Counted from the first letter of the stretch, positions 1-10,840 are shown. The stretch: DNA of 64,000 nt from Kluyveromyces lactis (GCF_000002515.2 NC_006042.1:992001-1056000); one strand, 5' to 3'. Notes: generated by a model from the letters alone, not told the origin. Program-made: numbers and translations.

Positions 1-1279
1 GCAACGAGCTCACTTGTGAGCCTGTATCTATAGTTCCGAGCCTATTACCAGTAGTTGTATTCCAGAAATGTATATGCTTGTCTAATGAACCACCGCCGGT
101 GGCTAATAGATTGGTAATTTCCGGATGCCAACTAATAGCCTTGACTGCGGCTTTGTGATTTCTTTTAGTCCATATTGGATCATTATTTTGCCTTGTATCC
201 CATATCATAACTGTATTATCATTGGCACCACTGGCCAATTGTATACCGTCTTCCCTAAAGCTTAACCCACATACTTCACCTTGATGTCTTTCCCAAGTTT
301 GCACTACATGGTTTTTGATTCGCACATCATTGATTTGGATTTCACCACTTTTGCTACCAGTAACACAAAGGGTATCCAACCATGACTGAGAACCAATGCG
401 TACACCAAGGCCTGACCTCATTGTCCTCACATGTGTCATAGTTTCGGCATCCCATATTTCGACGTTACCGTCGTTTTTGCCAATGGAAATATGACAGCTA
501 TCATCTGACCATGTTAAACTGGTACATGTGGCTTTCAACTCCACCAATAGATTAACATCTCCAGACTCTCCATCCCAGAGGTAAATGCTGTTATCTAATG
601 CAATTGCCAAGACGTTTTTCTTGGACCAGCTTAGTAAGTTAAGATAAAAATCATCTTGAAAACCCGGTGCATCAAGAATCCTTTCTGGATTGGTGTTGAT
701 TTTCCTAAGCTTGGCTAGGGCGTTTGTCTTTGAATCAAATTTGTAAGTTTGCCTACTGCCAATTGAGAAAATTGGGCGATCCAAGGAAGGTTGTGGTGGG
801 AGAGGCATGTACTGTAAAATCCTTTGGTTCATATCCAACCCACATGCATTTGCAACTTTTTGTTTGAACATTTTCTTTGTCTGCGCGCTCAAATGTTTAA
901 AGGGTGAAGCGTTTGGTGGTGGTTTTATTTCTTCAGGATCTTCTTCCAGATCAATGCACTTGGTGTTTTGTGAATGATGCACTTGCGGTATGAAACGATC
1001 AGGGTTTGTTTCTTGGTCAATTGAATTATACCCTGTCCCGCTTAATGGTTCGTGAACAGGCGATTCTTCTCTAAAAAATGAAGAACTCCTCCGCAGTAAA
1101 GGTGGAATTCCATTTTTAGCAATCAGCTTAGGCCTATTGATAGTATTTGTCACGTTTCCAAGCGTCGATTTTCCCTTTCTCTTTGTAATCTTATTCTCAT
1201 TAGGAATAACATGTAACTTTGTTGGTGAAGTTAATGAAAGCATTGATTGCTTCGCAGAAAGCTGGCTATTCTTGTCCAT
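1..1279 (-). CDS. CDC20: Cdc20, APC/C activator (3' part outside window)
   Basis: WD40 activator that brings mitotic substrates such as securin and cyclins to the anaphase-promoting complex. About 426 codons are present; the C-terminal end, including the expected Ile-Arg tail, lies beyond the left edge. A C-box-like DRFIP motif sits near residue 93, followed by the Cdc20-type segment ACGLDMNQRILQYMPLPP, which favours Cdc20 over its relative Cdh1. WD40 repeats follow from roughly residue 190, with blades ending in motifs such as YLWDGE, EIWDAE, MIWDTR and HFWNTT. The N-terminus is basic and Ser/Thr-rich (KRKGKSTLGN). The start is the first ATG of the open frame. Family known; Cdc20 rather than a paralogue is inferred from the linker. 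Confidence 0.9.
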   Translation of the reverse strand, partial: MDKNSQLSAKQSMLSLTSPTKLHVIPNENKITKRKGKSTLGNVTNTINRPKLIAKNGIPPLLRRSSSFFREESPVHEPLSGTGYNSIDQETNPDRFIPQVHHSQNTKCIDLEEDPEEIKPPPNASPFKHLSAQTKKMFKQKVANACGLDMNQRILQYMPLPPQPSLDRPIFSIGSRQTYKFDSKTNALAKLRKINTNPERILDAPGFQDDFYLNLLSWSKKNVLAIALDNSIYLWDGESGDVNLLVELKATCTSLTWSDDSCHISIGKNDGNVEIWDAETMTHVRTMRSGLGVRIGSQSWLDTLCVTGSKSGEIQINDVRIKNHVVQTWERHQGEVCGLSFREDGIQLASGANDNTVMIWDTRQNNDPIWTKRNHKAAVKAISWHPEITNLLATGGGSLDKHIHFWNTTTGNRLGTIDTGSQVSSL

Positions 1280-1941
1280 TTCCCCATACGATTAGGGCAC
1301 TTCTCTCTTTTCGAATTCTTACCTAACAACAATAATATACTTCGTCTGAGTTTAGTTTGAAGGATGTCTAACAACGTAGTTGCTTGTTCAAGTAAATCCA
1401 CTGAATGCCAATTAAGAAGCATAAAATACTAATCAAATATATATGGAAAGGTATTGAATCGAATATGACACTTCCTCTGCCCCTAAAACGAATGGATATA
1501 GGAATAGTGGTTTGCTTGAAATGTGGGAACTCTCTTTTGAGGTTATGTTCTGGTTCAATTAGTGCTTTGTGACAATTTTTCGTCAACATATGTTATACAC
1601 TGATTTATTGTTTACATTTTGCCTAATTTGGATACATAAGTGTCAATCGAAAAGGGCATAAACATTTGAAATTAATGTCAAAAGTAATAACACCCAGTAA
1701 GTGTGAGTGGACTATGAGGTTGTTAACAGACTTTTATCATAGATCTGGTCTTTGACAGGTTATATTAAGCAATGGTATTTAATACTTGAATTATGAATTT
1801 CAAAGGAAAATACAATTTTCTTTATTTATATCTAAAGGATACAGATTATCTAGTATTCTGAAACTCTTGAAAACTTTGTCAACGACAAAGCATAATTGTC
1901 CTTCAGGATATTGCTGAAGTAGATATTGAAGTCTACTATAT
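1280..1941. other. Intergenic region, CDC20 upstream side
   Basis: Spacer between the CDC20 start and the DSD1 stop, both on the minus strand, so it should hold the CDC20 promoter and the DSD1 terminator. It is AT-rich. Short open frames here lack protein-like composition. I see no clear cell-cycle element, RNA gene or repeat. Confidence 0.5.
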
Positions 1942-3270
1942 TTACCAGCCTCTACATGGAATCCAGACATCAGTAATTATGCCTTCATCATTCACCACAA
2001 AATAGTGACCGAAACATGCCATGGTGATACATACGTGTTGCATTAGTATTTCAACTTTTGTACCGTGAGGTATCATTTTGCAATCGTCATCTAGCGGCTG
2101 CAAAATACCATGTTCTTGGGAGAGTCTTTGTAAAAACCACTGTCCATACTCTGGGTGTTCAGGCAACAAACCATAGCCCGGGAATTTGTGGGAAACTTCT
2201 TTTGTCATTGATAAAACACCAGTGTTCGTTAACATTTCCCCAATTGAATTGCCTCTCTTTGGGTATTGCGATATGACAGTACCTAAAACAAAAGAGGAAA
2301 TATTATGCTCTGTAATCGCACCTGTAGAAACCTGTTGCAAGTCAGAAATCATTAAGTTACCTGCATGCAATTCTAGAGTCCCATGTAAGTTATTAATGTA
2401 TTGGGAGAGTTCAGAAGTGTTCGTAGCATATTGGAAAGACCTTGCGGTGGGTGAAGCACCAACACTCAATATCAACTTAGAAACTGGATATTCCTCGTCA
2501 ATTGCAAGAAGTGTATTGCAAGCATTATTGACATGGTCAATTTCTTCTCTCAACACAGATTCATTAGCCTCTGCAGACGATTTAGAATATGAATGTCCTG
2601 CATGAGCGTAAAATCCAAATAATTCAATGGAATCAGTTGCCTTCAGTAATCTTTCTAAAAGAGCAATTAAGTCCTCTTCTAGGAAAACCCCAGCTCTGTG
2701 GGTTCCACAATCTATCTTAACGAAAACAGACCACTTGAAATCGGGATCACCCAATTCCTTAGCGAACTTTTCCAGGAAGTCAATATGTTGAATGTTATCA
2801 ACAAAGATTCTAAAGTGATCAACTTTCTTGGAGATTTCGTATAACTGAGGAATAATGTCAGGAACACACGCAGGTAATCCATAAGCCATGTCTGTAACGA
2901 TCTTAGTCTTCTTTTTTTCATGGTAATCCAATACCAAGTACGCCTCTCTAAGGGTACTCACCACTATGGAACCATATTTGGGGCCATCATATTCAGGAAG
3001 GTTATGACCCAATTGTTTCAATGTGCCCTCGATTGTCTTATGAGTCTTGATATGAGCACGATACTTAACAGGTCTCTCCAAAAGGCTGTTGATACTATCA
3101 ATGGATTGAAGTAAAGTGCTTATATTGGAATCAATTACAGGTTCTTTCATAATTAACGCTGGAGTTGGTAACTCCTTATAATGCCTCCCTTTGTAGGCAT
3201 TTCGGATGGATTCCTGTACACCTGCAGGATCGAGTGGATATCTCTCAGATGGACTCAATTGCGTAGCCAT
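1942..3270 (-). CDS. DSD1: D-serine dehydratase (DSD1-like, PLP and zinc)
   Basis: Fold-type III PLP enzyme converting D-serine to pyruvate and ammonia, probably cytosolic. The 442 residues are close to the yeast Dsd1 length (428). The N-terminal barrel carries the PLP-lysine motif RAHIKTHK (Lys75 the likely Schiff-base residue). The C-terminus has the zinc-binding pair His412-x-Cys414 (QHVC) and ends in the family-typical VWIPCRGW. The related D-threonine aldolases share the fold, but the C-terminal HxC arrangement and overall similarity favour D-serine dehydratase. The start is an ATG that gives the expected N-terminus. It is divergent from the zinc-cluster regulator across a 2.2 kb spacer. 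A 19-bp direct repeat lies just upstream of the ATG. Confidence 0.88.
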   Translation of the reverse strand: MATQLSPSERYPLDPAGVQESIRNAYKGRHYKELPTPALIMKEPVIDSNISTLLQSIDSINSLLERPVKYRAHIKTHKTIEGTLKQLGHNLPEYDGPKYGSIVVSTLREAYLVLDYHEKKKTKIVTDMAYGLPACVPDIIPQLYEISKKVDHFRIFVDNIQHIDFLEKFAKELGDPDFKWSVFVKIDCGTHRAGVFLEEDLIALLERLLKATDSIELFGFYAHAGHSYSKSSAEANESVLREEIDHVNNACNTLLAIDEEYPVSKLILSVGASPTARSFQYATNTSELSQYINNLHGTLELHAGNLMISDLQQVSTGAITEHNISSFVLGTVISQYPKRGNSIGEMLTNTGVLSMTKEVSHKFPGYGLLPEHPEYGQWFLQRLSQEHGILQPLDDDCKMIPHGTKVEILMQHVCITMACFGHYFVVNDEGIITDVWIPCRGW

Positions 3271-5511
3271 TGGCGGTCTCTATCACTGGTTGGAGCCTTT
3301 GATAGATTGGACACTCTTTGATAGATTGGACACTCATGCAAAGAAATGTGACAGGTGCAAGATGGTTTCTCATTATATATACATTAGGTGCCTGGCTTGG
3401 CAGCCAAAAAAAATTGAGATGTTTTATCTCTCAGATTTCTGAGGGGTAGATATGAGATTACAAAATTCTGGCCACATTAAATCCACCTTACGCTTCCTTC
3501 TCAGCCGCAGTTCATTGTGTAACTTTCTGCTGCCTGACAATACGAATACGAATGCGAAGATGTGTTATCAAGCAAGTGACAGGAAACAATGATACATCCT
3601 CTTGGCTATCGAAAGTCGACACTGGCTTGCAGTACATAAACATTCGCCGGTTTTTATAAGATTATTCTTCGAACGATAAAACGATGTGATGATCTTAAAA
3701 CGAAAATGACGTATTCTGTATCATTTCCCCTCCTCTCGAGCAAGAGAATATCACGGAATGGCTAATTCTTATATATTAGGTTGTTGGTGCCGCAGTACCA
3801 TGTGCGATAGCGGATATTCCAAAATACCCACTAGAACCAAAACCCAAGAAGGGTCCAGACGTTTCTTGGTGCCTTTCGACTTTTTGTTTTTGTTTTGCCG
3901 TTCTGGTCTAGGTACGAATGAAGGAACATGAAAAACGACTAGTCTCGTAGTGAATCACGATGTTCAGAAAATCACATAACGGAATGATGGTATAAAATCG
4001 AAGAACCCGTTAGTACACTCATGGTGGGGAAAACCATTAAACGAATAGATCAGCACGGTAAATCCTCGCATTCTTTATCTGATATTAAATGTCTTCTACT
4101 GGTATGAGCGTATGTCATGATAAGAATCTTAAACGGAAAACACCCACATAAACGAACAGTGGGATTGGAATCATTGTCGCAATAAGAAATCAACATGAAA
4201 CGCATCCATCGCCTAAAATAGATAGCATATAATATTCAAGACTAACAGAAATAGTATACGAGTTGCAGACCTACATTCCGAAGATGAAAATTTTCTAGTT
4301 GCGGCTTAAACGGCTATATCCTTTTTTTTTTTTTTTTTTTTTTGTGCGCTTCTCGAATCCTTTAGTCTTTCGGAGCAACGATGATTACACAGCAGGAAGT
4401 AAAAAAAGAAAGAGCCTAGAAATATGTTGAATGTCATGACAAATTACAGACATTACTACGGCACTGCGCATTGATGTGTCCGAGCCATTGTCATTCCAAA
4501 TGGACAAAAAAAAAAAGACTATTGTCTAATTTTTTTTTATGCGAGATTGTCCATCTTAAAAGTTTAAAAAGAAAATCAACCCAGGTCTCGAGAGCGAAAC
4601 CCAAACACCGAGAATTGGAATGCACCAAGAAATAACAAACAAAAATGCACATATACTGCCCGATGTCAATTTACTTTTTTCTCTCACTCTTTATAACGAA
4701 TACACATCATCATAAATATATACGGCTGCCTACATAGCAATCATCCTCCATGGCGTGGTGATTGCTACTGACGGTAAAGCTATATTTCCTACTACGAGGA
4801 AAACCAAAAACAAAAAGCTGAAACAAAAAAAAAGAGACATATATAAAACATATCGTAGCAACTGTAATACTCACGAGTTCTTGCTTTCTGCGTGCGTTTC
4901 CGCTTTACCTGCCCTGTTCTGGCTCTAGTGCATTATTTCTACAGTGCATTCTTAACGAGAAAACAAATCGATTATTCCTTTTACGACGATTTCAGTAGGC
5001 GTATACTTTTTTCATTTTTTAGTTTTCAAGGTTTTTTTTTATTTTCCAGTTTTTCAATATTTACTACCGGTGAAGATTTGGATAATCATTTCTGATTAAT
5101 CATTTAAAGAGGTAAAAGTGAAGAGCAAGTGAGACAAGAGCAGAAACGTTAGTAGTTACTTGTGAGACAGAACACCGAACTATTTTTGAGGGTTGATGCA
5201 CTGATTGTTATTATTTCCACTCCAATTTTTCCTTTCCCTTTATTTTATTTTTTTTTTATAATTGATTGGGAAGAAAGTTAACATTAACCCAAAATATCAA
5301 GATTACTATCGTTGCTTAATTCTTTTTATTATATTATTTTCATTATTATTCATATTTCATCACTATTTCCTTTACCAAACTTAACCAAGAACTTATAAAG
5401 AAACATACATTACACTATAGGTAATTGGGATCAAGGCTAACCTTTAAGCTATTAACCGATAGTTTTACTTTCCTTCTTAGTATTCTCTTTTTGTCTGTCT
5501 TATTTAAGTTG
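3271..5511. promoter_or_regulatory. Long 2.2 kb divergent intergenic region
   Basis: Non-coding stretch between DSD1 (minus) and the zinc-cluster gene (plus), several times longer than most spacers here. It holds a 19-bp direct repeat near the DSD1 start, a run of 22 T at 4322-4343, further A/T tracts, and a TATA-like ATATATAAAA around 4850. If that TATA serves the regulator, its 5' leader would exceed 600 nt. I find no tRNA or convincing spliced gene. A large regulatory region or an unrecognised non-coding RNA are both possible. Confidence 0.5.
3298..3335. repeat. 19-bp perfect tandem direct repeat
   Basis: Two adjacent identical copies of TTTGATAGATTGGACACTC (3298-3316 and 3317-3335), 28 to 65 nt upstream of the DSD1 ATG. 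They would fall in the DSD1 leader or core promoter. No known factor site is recognised. Confidence 0.9.
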
Positions 5512-6082
5512 ATGGAAGAGTCTATCTTTGATGTATCCAATTCTGGAAAGAAGAGGAAGACAAGATATTCCAGAAAAGGATGTCTGCAGTGCAAACGTTC
5601 GCATTTGAAATGTGATGAGGGTCAACCGAAATGTGGGAAATGCGTCAAGAGAAATATTTCATGCACGTACCAGTTAAGTCTTGTATTTCAAGACGTATCA
5701 CAGTCGAAACTGAAAAGCATGCCTGTCATTCATTCAATTATGGATTCTAATGATGGTATGATTAAGGAGATACCATCCCAGCCGATAGGTAGTCAACCAC
5801 GCAAGAAATCTTCGACTTCTTCGACTTCTTCTTCACAATCACTTACACATACACTGCAAATTCAACCACATCCACAACCGCATCCACAAGTACGTCCACA
5901 AGTCCATCAACAAGTTCATCAACAGGCACATCAACAGGCACATCAACAGGCACATCAACAGGCACATTCACAGGCACATCCGCTGGCACAACCGCAAGGA
6001 CAACCGCAGGGACAACCACAAATACCTACACAACTGCCATTGCTGCTGCCGCAGCTGTCACAGCAACAACAGCCACAACATC

Positions 6083-6122
<40 letters not shown>

Positions 6123-7782
6123 GCCACCACAACGACAGCAGGAACATTTACAATTGCTGTCTAATATACCGCAGCAGCAGCAACAACAACAACAACTTTC
6201 AACCCAGCAAGCAGATTCATTACACTGGAATGTGAAACCTGATTTTGCTCAACTGCTGGATTTGAACGACTTTAACTTACAAAATCTCATTTGTGTCTCC
6301 CCATCAGACGCCAAATTACTGAGCTTACCAAACCTTAATGCCAAACCTAATACCTCAGCCACAGAATTAAAGAACTGGGTACCTCTTTTAAAACCATACG
6401 ATATAAATTGGAGAAACTTTGTCTGGATAGATATGTTACAACTTTTAGAGAAAGAGGATCCATTCCAAACTGCATACAAAAGTGTAAATCCAATTGCGAT
6501 CAGCGAAATCAGAATCGATGATCCCAACCTAACTAACTTCATTTGGAGATTTGCTTGTACGACTTTGATCGCGGGTAATTTCTTGTTATTTCCTCATGAT
6601 AGATTCGATACCTTCATGCGGTGTCTCTGGTCTTTGAATGAGAAACATACAATTGTCCAAGATGCTATACGATATGACATCTCAGTTTTTATGCAGGACG
6701 TGTATGAAAATGCAAAGTTGCATCATTTCTCCCAAATATGGGATCGTTATGTAAGAGCCTTAAGTTTCAAACAAGTGTTGGGAACCATCAATGAAAGAAT
6801 CCAAAATTCTCAAGACTTTGTGGAGTATGTTTGCTTAACATTCACCGTGTTCCTCATGTTTTTTGCTAATAGTGCCTTGAGAAGTAATCTCTGGAGAACT
6901 CATCTTAGAGGATGTCAACAGCTTTTGATCAGAGCATCAATATTGATGCCAAAGGGTCAATTGACCGATCTAGAGCAGAATGCTGCTGATATTTACAGTG
7001 TTTTAAGGGATTGGTTCTGTCATGCGGAAACAGCCGCTTCAATCGCATCGAATTTTGGAATTTCTTTAATTGATATCACTGAATTCACAAAGACTGCTTT
7101 CCTTACTGAAAGCTCTCCGTTGTCGTTAACAGGCAATTCTTTCAATCTCTTGAAAGGTATGTCCAATAACCTCAACTCTGTGTATTTCCACCTCTTGTTG
7201 CGAATGTTCGAATTTAAAGACAAAGGCGTCGATATTTCCGGATTAAACATTTTCCTTTTCAAAGTCAACGGAACGACAAAATCAGTTTTACCTCAATTAT
7301 CTATGTTCGGTAGAGAATTGCTGGATGAATTACAGCGTTCAGCAGTTTTAGATTCGAATCTAGAATTGAATCTCATCGACGTGACTGACCTAAGGTTGAA
7401 ATTTTCAATGCTTGCATCGCATAGCATGTTTTACTTTCTAATGGAAGTCTATCTCAAGGTGTACTTTCTTGATGTTGATCCAAAATCTCCTGAGATCAAA
7501 AGTATTCTATACACAATGGTGAAAACTTCTTATAGCAACCCTTATTACTCATCTTGTGGGGTGTGCTGCCATCCATCGTTGTTCGTAGGAGCACTCACAT
7601 GTATTATAGCTGAAGATGATGTGCTTTATGTCCATTTCATCGACCTTTTGAGTAAAATCACCGACAGCGGAATGGCAGTTGCTAAAAATAGTGTAGACAA
7701 GCTAAACGCCATCAAAGCTAATGTTGCAATTGGTGCTTATCAGAATATCATCAATCCTGATCATGACTTTATCCCCATCTAA
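5512..7782 (+). CDS. Zn2Cys6 transcription factor with Gln/His-rich linker
   Basis: Fungal binuclear zinc-cluster regulator of 756 residues. The six-cysteine cluster is near residues 24-51 (GCLQCKRSHLKCDE, then CGKCVKRNISC), preceded by the basic stretch GKKRKTRYSRK. A low-complexity linker at about residues 110-240 holds His-Gln-Gln-Ala repeats and polyglutamine. A long alpha-helical C-terminal half follows, of the kind seen in the Lys14/Urc2-like regulatory regions. The frame stays open for 29 codons upstream but without an ATG, so the ATG at 5512 is used; the extra codons would be hydrophobic and unlike a zinc-cluster N-terminus. The target genes are unknown; I do not recognise a specific orthologue. 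Confidence 0.88.
5917..5976 (+). repeat. 12-bp coding minisatellite (His-Gln-Gln-Ala)
   Basis: Four perfect copies of CATCAACAGGCA (5917-5964) plus a degenerate fifth, inside the zinc-cluster gene. The unit keeps the reading frame and encodes HQQA. Copy number is likely to vary between strains. Confidence 0.9.
6082..6120 (+). repeat. CAA trinucleotide microsatellite (polyGln)
   Basis: Thirteen uninterrupted CAA codons in the linker of the zinc-cluster regulator, followed by further CAG/CAA-rich runs to about 6200. Likely length-polymorphic; such tracts commonly tune activation strength. Confidence 0.95.
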
Positions 7783-8898
7783 GTTAATATTCCCTTTCAA
7801 TGTCCAAAAAAATAACGAAGTCAATCACTTTAAATGAATCCTCTAAACTGGAACAAATATCATGCCAAAGTTGTACTATTTCAATTATAATATAGAAGAA
7901 TATAGATTTTCAATCAGTTACTTATTTATCTTGATGTGTGAGAATATATATATATATCTCCCATCCAAAATTCATTCAATTAAGAAACAGCTTTTTTAGC
8001 GCACAGATTCAAGTTTTTTACGGAATTTTTCTGTTATTGTTTTGAGTTTAAGGTTCAGTTTAGGGAAAAAATGCTCTTCAAGTCGTTATTAATTCGGAAT
8101 TAAAATACAAAAATGGCGTATCCTGCATATTTAAACAAAACATAGAACGGTCGATGCAGCGCTCAAAAATGTAACAAAGGAGAAAACAGCAGAGAGTATG
8201 TCGTGCCACAAATTTTTTACGGAATGCTAACTAGAGATTAAATGGTGATAGTATTCCTAGATTTACTTATGTTGACCGTCAAAAACCTCAATTAACTAAA
8301 GGAAAGCTCGTTTTTTGCTTTAAATAGGAAATGTTTTCCACGGAAGTCTAAAAAAGTTGTAGTATTCTTTAATAAATTTCAAAAAGATGAGGAAGATCAT
8401 GATCTTCGAGATTTTGTTTGTTGCCTTCTCGATACCATCAAAGAACAGTATTAGAGGTGAACACCTGAAAGCTCAGAAGCCACGTAATAGTCAAAACATC
8501 ATAATTCAGAAACTAAGGAGGTTGAATATCAAGTTTGATAGATTGAATTCACTTTCAAATCTCCAGAAATTGACCGCCAATGACTATATGTTTCTTTATT
8601 CGATGCCTTCAGGAATGAGTCGGTATTCATTGAGGCAGTGTCGCAACTCTGGTCACGTTTTTTCTACAACAATCAGGTACCAATTTTGTGAAAAAAAACT
8701 GAAACTTTATGCATTTAGGCAGTAGACATGGTAAGTTAATGAAATATGAGATGAGATCAGTTTATAGAGAATGAGGGAGCTATGAAAAAGAACTTAAGCT
8801 ATATAACCATTGGTATCTCAACCGTTTCAGCGTACTCTGCTCGGTAGATATTATTTTGAGAGATTCTAAATATCAGGCCAAGCAATCGGGTTACCATC
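7783..8898. other. Intergenic region, 1.1 kb
   Basis: AT-rich spacer between two plus-strand genes. It contains one 112-codon open frame (8387-8725) listed separately as a doubtful gene. No RNA gene or mobile element was seen. Confidence 0.5.
8387..8725 (+). CDS. Doubtful hypothetical protein, 112 aa
   Basis: ATG-initiated open frame of 112 codons in the 1.1 kb spacer upstream of the YIL161W-like gene. The middle part (LTANDYMFLYSMPSG) looks protein-like and the whole is basic, but I recognise no family, domain or signal peptide, and the final residues look less structured. A GTAAGT lies just after the stop, with no TACTAAC branch site downstream, so a spliced continuation is not supported. 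It could be a lineage-specific gene or chance. Confidence 0.25.
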   Translation: MRKIMIFEILFVAFSIPSKNSIRGEHLKAQKPRNSQNIIIQKLRRLNIKFDRLNSLSNLQKLTANDYMFLYSMPSGMSRYSLRQCRNSGHVFSTTIRYQFCEKKLKLYAFRQ

Positions 8899-9525
8899 AT
8901 GTCTGCGAAAGCTGCAGGAAAAGTTGAGAATGGCGTAATTAAACATACGAAAGAGAGTGAAGCTGACAAGAGAAAAAATGCTGGACATAGTTATAGGAGG
9001 AAGAGAGGGAGACGGTCAAAGGCAGAAAAATCAGTACCTGCAGAGAAGGCAACCAGTCTTGAAATTACCGCCAAATCATCCCATAATGAAAATGCAGAGA
9101 AAAAATTCAAATTGAGAAATGCCTTGAAGTTGCAAAGAAAAGCCGAAATTGACCAATTGTGCCATTTGGCTGGGTCAGATATTGTAATGTTAAGGAAAGG
9201 ACAATATGTCACGACCTACTCGCTAACGTTTATTACCACTGATCAAGATCAGAATCAAAAGAAAGTGAAATGTGTTTTCAACATTCCGGTCGATTATCCT
9301 CAATCCGCCATAAAGCTAAGTAAACCGAAAGACTGTTCTTCAGATGACCCGTTATCACGAATTGTAAACAATTTCAATTATAAATCAAAAGCTTTACTCA
9401 AAGATAAACAGCCGCTAGTTATACAATTAAACTATTTGGTTACCAACTGGAATTCTTTGCAGTCTCCGGAGTATATAAATAGGGACACGGTACAGAAGAA
9501 TCTGATGTCAAAACTCTCTGATTGA
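8899..9525 (+). CDS. YIL161W-like protein of unknown function
   Basis: Protein of 208 residues, assigned mainly by position: it lies next to POT1 in the order YIL161W-POT1-BNR1 seen in S. cerevisiae. The first 90 residues are very basic and probably disordered (YRRKRGRRSKAEK). The C-terminal 110 residues form a compact beta-rich region (VMLRKGQYVTTYSLTF, then KVKCVFNIPVDYPQ and PLVIQLNYLVTNWNSL) that resembles an RWD-like or ubiquitin-conjugating-like fold in pattern only. Its function is unknown. It is convergent with POT1, with 100 bp between stops. The start is the only reasonable ATG. Confidence 0.75.
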   Translation: MSAKAAGKVENGVIKHTKESEADKRKNAGHSYRRKRGRRSKAEKSVPAEKATSLEITAKSSHNENAEKKFKLRNALKLQRKAEIDQLCHLAGSDIVMLRKGQYVTTYSLTFITTDQDQNQKKVKCVFNIPVDYPQSAIKLSKPKDCSSDDPLSRIVNNFNYKSKALLKDKQPLVIQLNYLVTNWNSLQSPEYINRDTVQKNLMSKLSD

Positions 9526-9625
9526 AAAAAAAACACAGTAGCGAATAATATGAGTTACTCATCATATTCATCGAAATGGTCATTACAGAAGAGGGAAACT
9601 ACATTATACACACGTTAATATTCAC

Positions 9626-10840
9626 TCACTCCTTGACGAAGACTGCAGCAGCTCCCATACCAGTACCGATACACATGCTAACAACACCAATTTGACCAGC
9701 GTCTAATTCCCTTAATATGGTAGCGACTTGTCTGGCACCAGTGCAGCCCAAAGGATGACCTAAGGCAATCGCGCCTCCCCTTGGGTTCAATTTCTTCTTG
9801 TCGATTTTTAGATGGTTGACACAGAAAATGGCCTGCCCTGCAAAGGCCTCATTAATCTCGTAAACATCAACATCGTTGACATTTAAACCACAGTCTTTGA
9901 GGACTCTTGGAATCGCATATGCTGGGCCAACACCCATGATCTCAGGTGGAACACCTACTGCCTGGAACGCAACGTACTTACCAACGATTTCCAAACCCAA
10001 TTTCATGGCCATGGATCTTCTCATTAGCAACACACCAGCAACACCATCTGATATCTGAGAAGCGTTACCGGCAGTTGTCACACCTGTTTCCTTCACAAAT
10101 GCAGGTTTAATCTTTTGTAACGATTCGAAAGTGACGCCCTTTCTAGGACCTTCGTCCTGCGCAATTATAGATCCGTCTGGTAGTTCAATAGGGATGATTT
10201 CATCTTTAAACAATCCCTGTGAGACAGCCCTTTCCGCTTTATAGAATGACTCCAGGGCAAATTTGTCCTGGTCTTCTCTTGAAATTTGGAACTTCTTAGC
10301 AACGTTTTCATTAGTAAATCCCATTGGTATCATACACTTAGCAGCAGCCGTGTTCGATTTCAACTCATTTGATATAGACCCAAGAGCCTTCGGACCATAG
10401 TTCTTAGACATAGATTCCACCCCGATAGCCAACCCTACATTGATCTGCCCAGAAATGATCTTATTTGCAACGTCGTTAACGGCAGTTAACCCTGAGGAAC
10501 ACTGTCTGTTAATAGCCACTAACGGAGTTTGATATGGCAAACCAGCAGCTAACATCGCAGCTCTATGTTCTGTCGCACCTGCACCGGGATTCAACACATT
10601 ACCACACGCAATTTCTTCAATGACACTCTTATCAATGTCAACTTTCTCAAAAAATTCCTTCAGAAACTGTGTAAGTAAATAATCCGTGTTAACATCTTTG
10701 AATCCTCCTTTGAACCCTTTACCAATAGCTGAACGATACGCAGCTACAACAACCACATCGTCCGGATTCTTACTCTTTATATCCTTTTCAGAACTGCGTC
10801 CTGTCAAATGTTTCTCTAATTGTTGAAGTCTGCTAGCCAT
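9626..10840 (-). CDS. POT1: Peroxisomal 3-ketoacyl-CoA thiolase
   Basis: Catalyses the last step of peroxisomal beta-oxidation, thiolytic cleavage of 3-ketoacyl-CoA to acetyl-CoA and a shortened acyl-CoA. The 404-residue protein starts MASRLQQLEKHL, whose RLQQLEKHL is a perfect PTS2 import signal (RLx5HL). The acyl-accepting cysteine is Cys114 in NRQCSSG; the catalytic histidine is in GGAIALGHPLGCTGAR and the second cysteine in CIGTGMGAA. The open frame continues upstream of 10840 without an ATG; starting there places the PTS2 at the N-terminus as required. It shares the 1 kb upstream region with BNR1. Only an oleate-element half-site (CGGCCATTA, about 11114) is visible, not a full element. 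Confidence 0.96.
   Translation of the reverse strand: MASRLQQLEKHLTGRSSEKDIKSKNPDDVVVVAAYRSAIGKGFKGGFKDVNTDYLLTQFLKEFFEKVDIDKSVIEEIACGNVLNPGAGATEHRAAMLAAGLPYQTPLVAINRQCSSGLTAVNDVANKIISGQINVGLAIGVESMSKNYGPKALGSISNELKSNTAAAKCMIPMGFTNENVAKKFQISREDQDKFALESFYKAERAVSQGLFKDEIIPIELPDGSIIAQDEGPRKGVTFESLQKIKPAFVKETGVTTAGNASQISDGVAGVLLMRRSMAMKLGLEIVGKYVAFQAVGVPPEIMGVGPAYAIPRVLKDCGLNVNDVDVYEINEAFAGQAIFCVNHLKIDKKKLNPRGGAIALGHPLGCTGARQVATILRELDAGQIGVVSMCIGTGMGAAAVFVKE

Noticed and set aside
4008-4014. TACTAAC on the minus strand
   Set aside because: The nearest minus-strand GTATGT is about 1.4 kb away and no coding frame follows toward DSD1.
4089-4300. Possible spliced gene: ATG, GTATGT near 4110, GACTAAC near 4250
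   Set aside because: The branch site is imperfect and every acceptor leads to a stop within a few codons.
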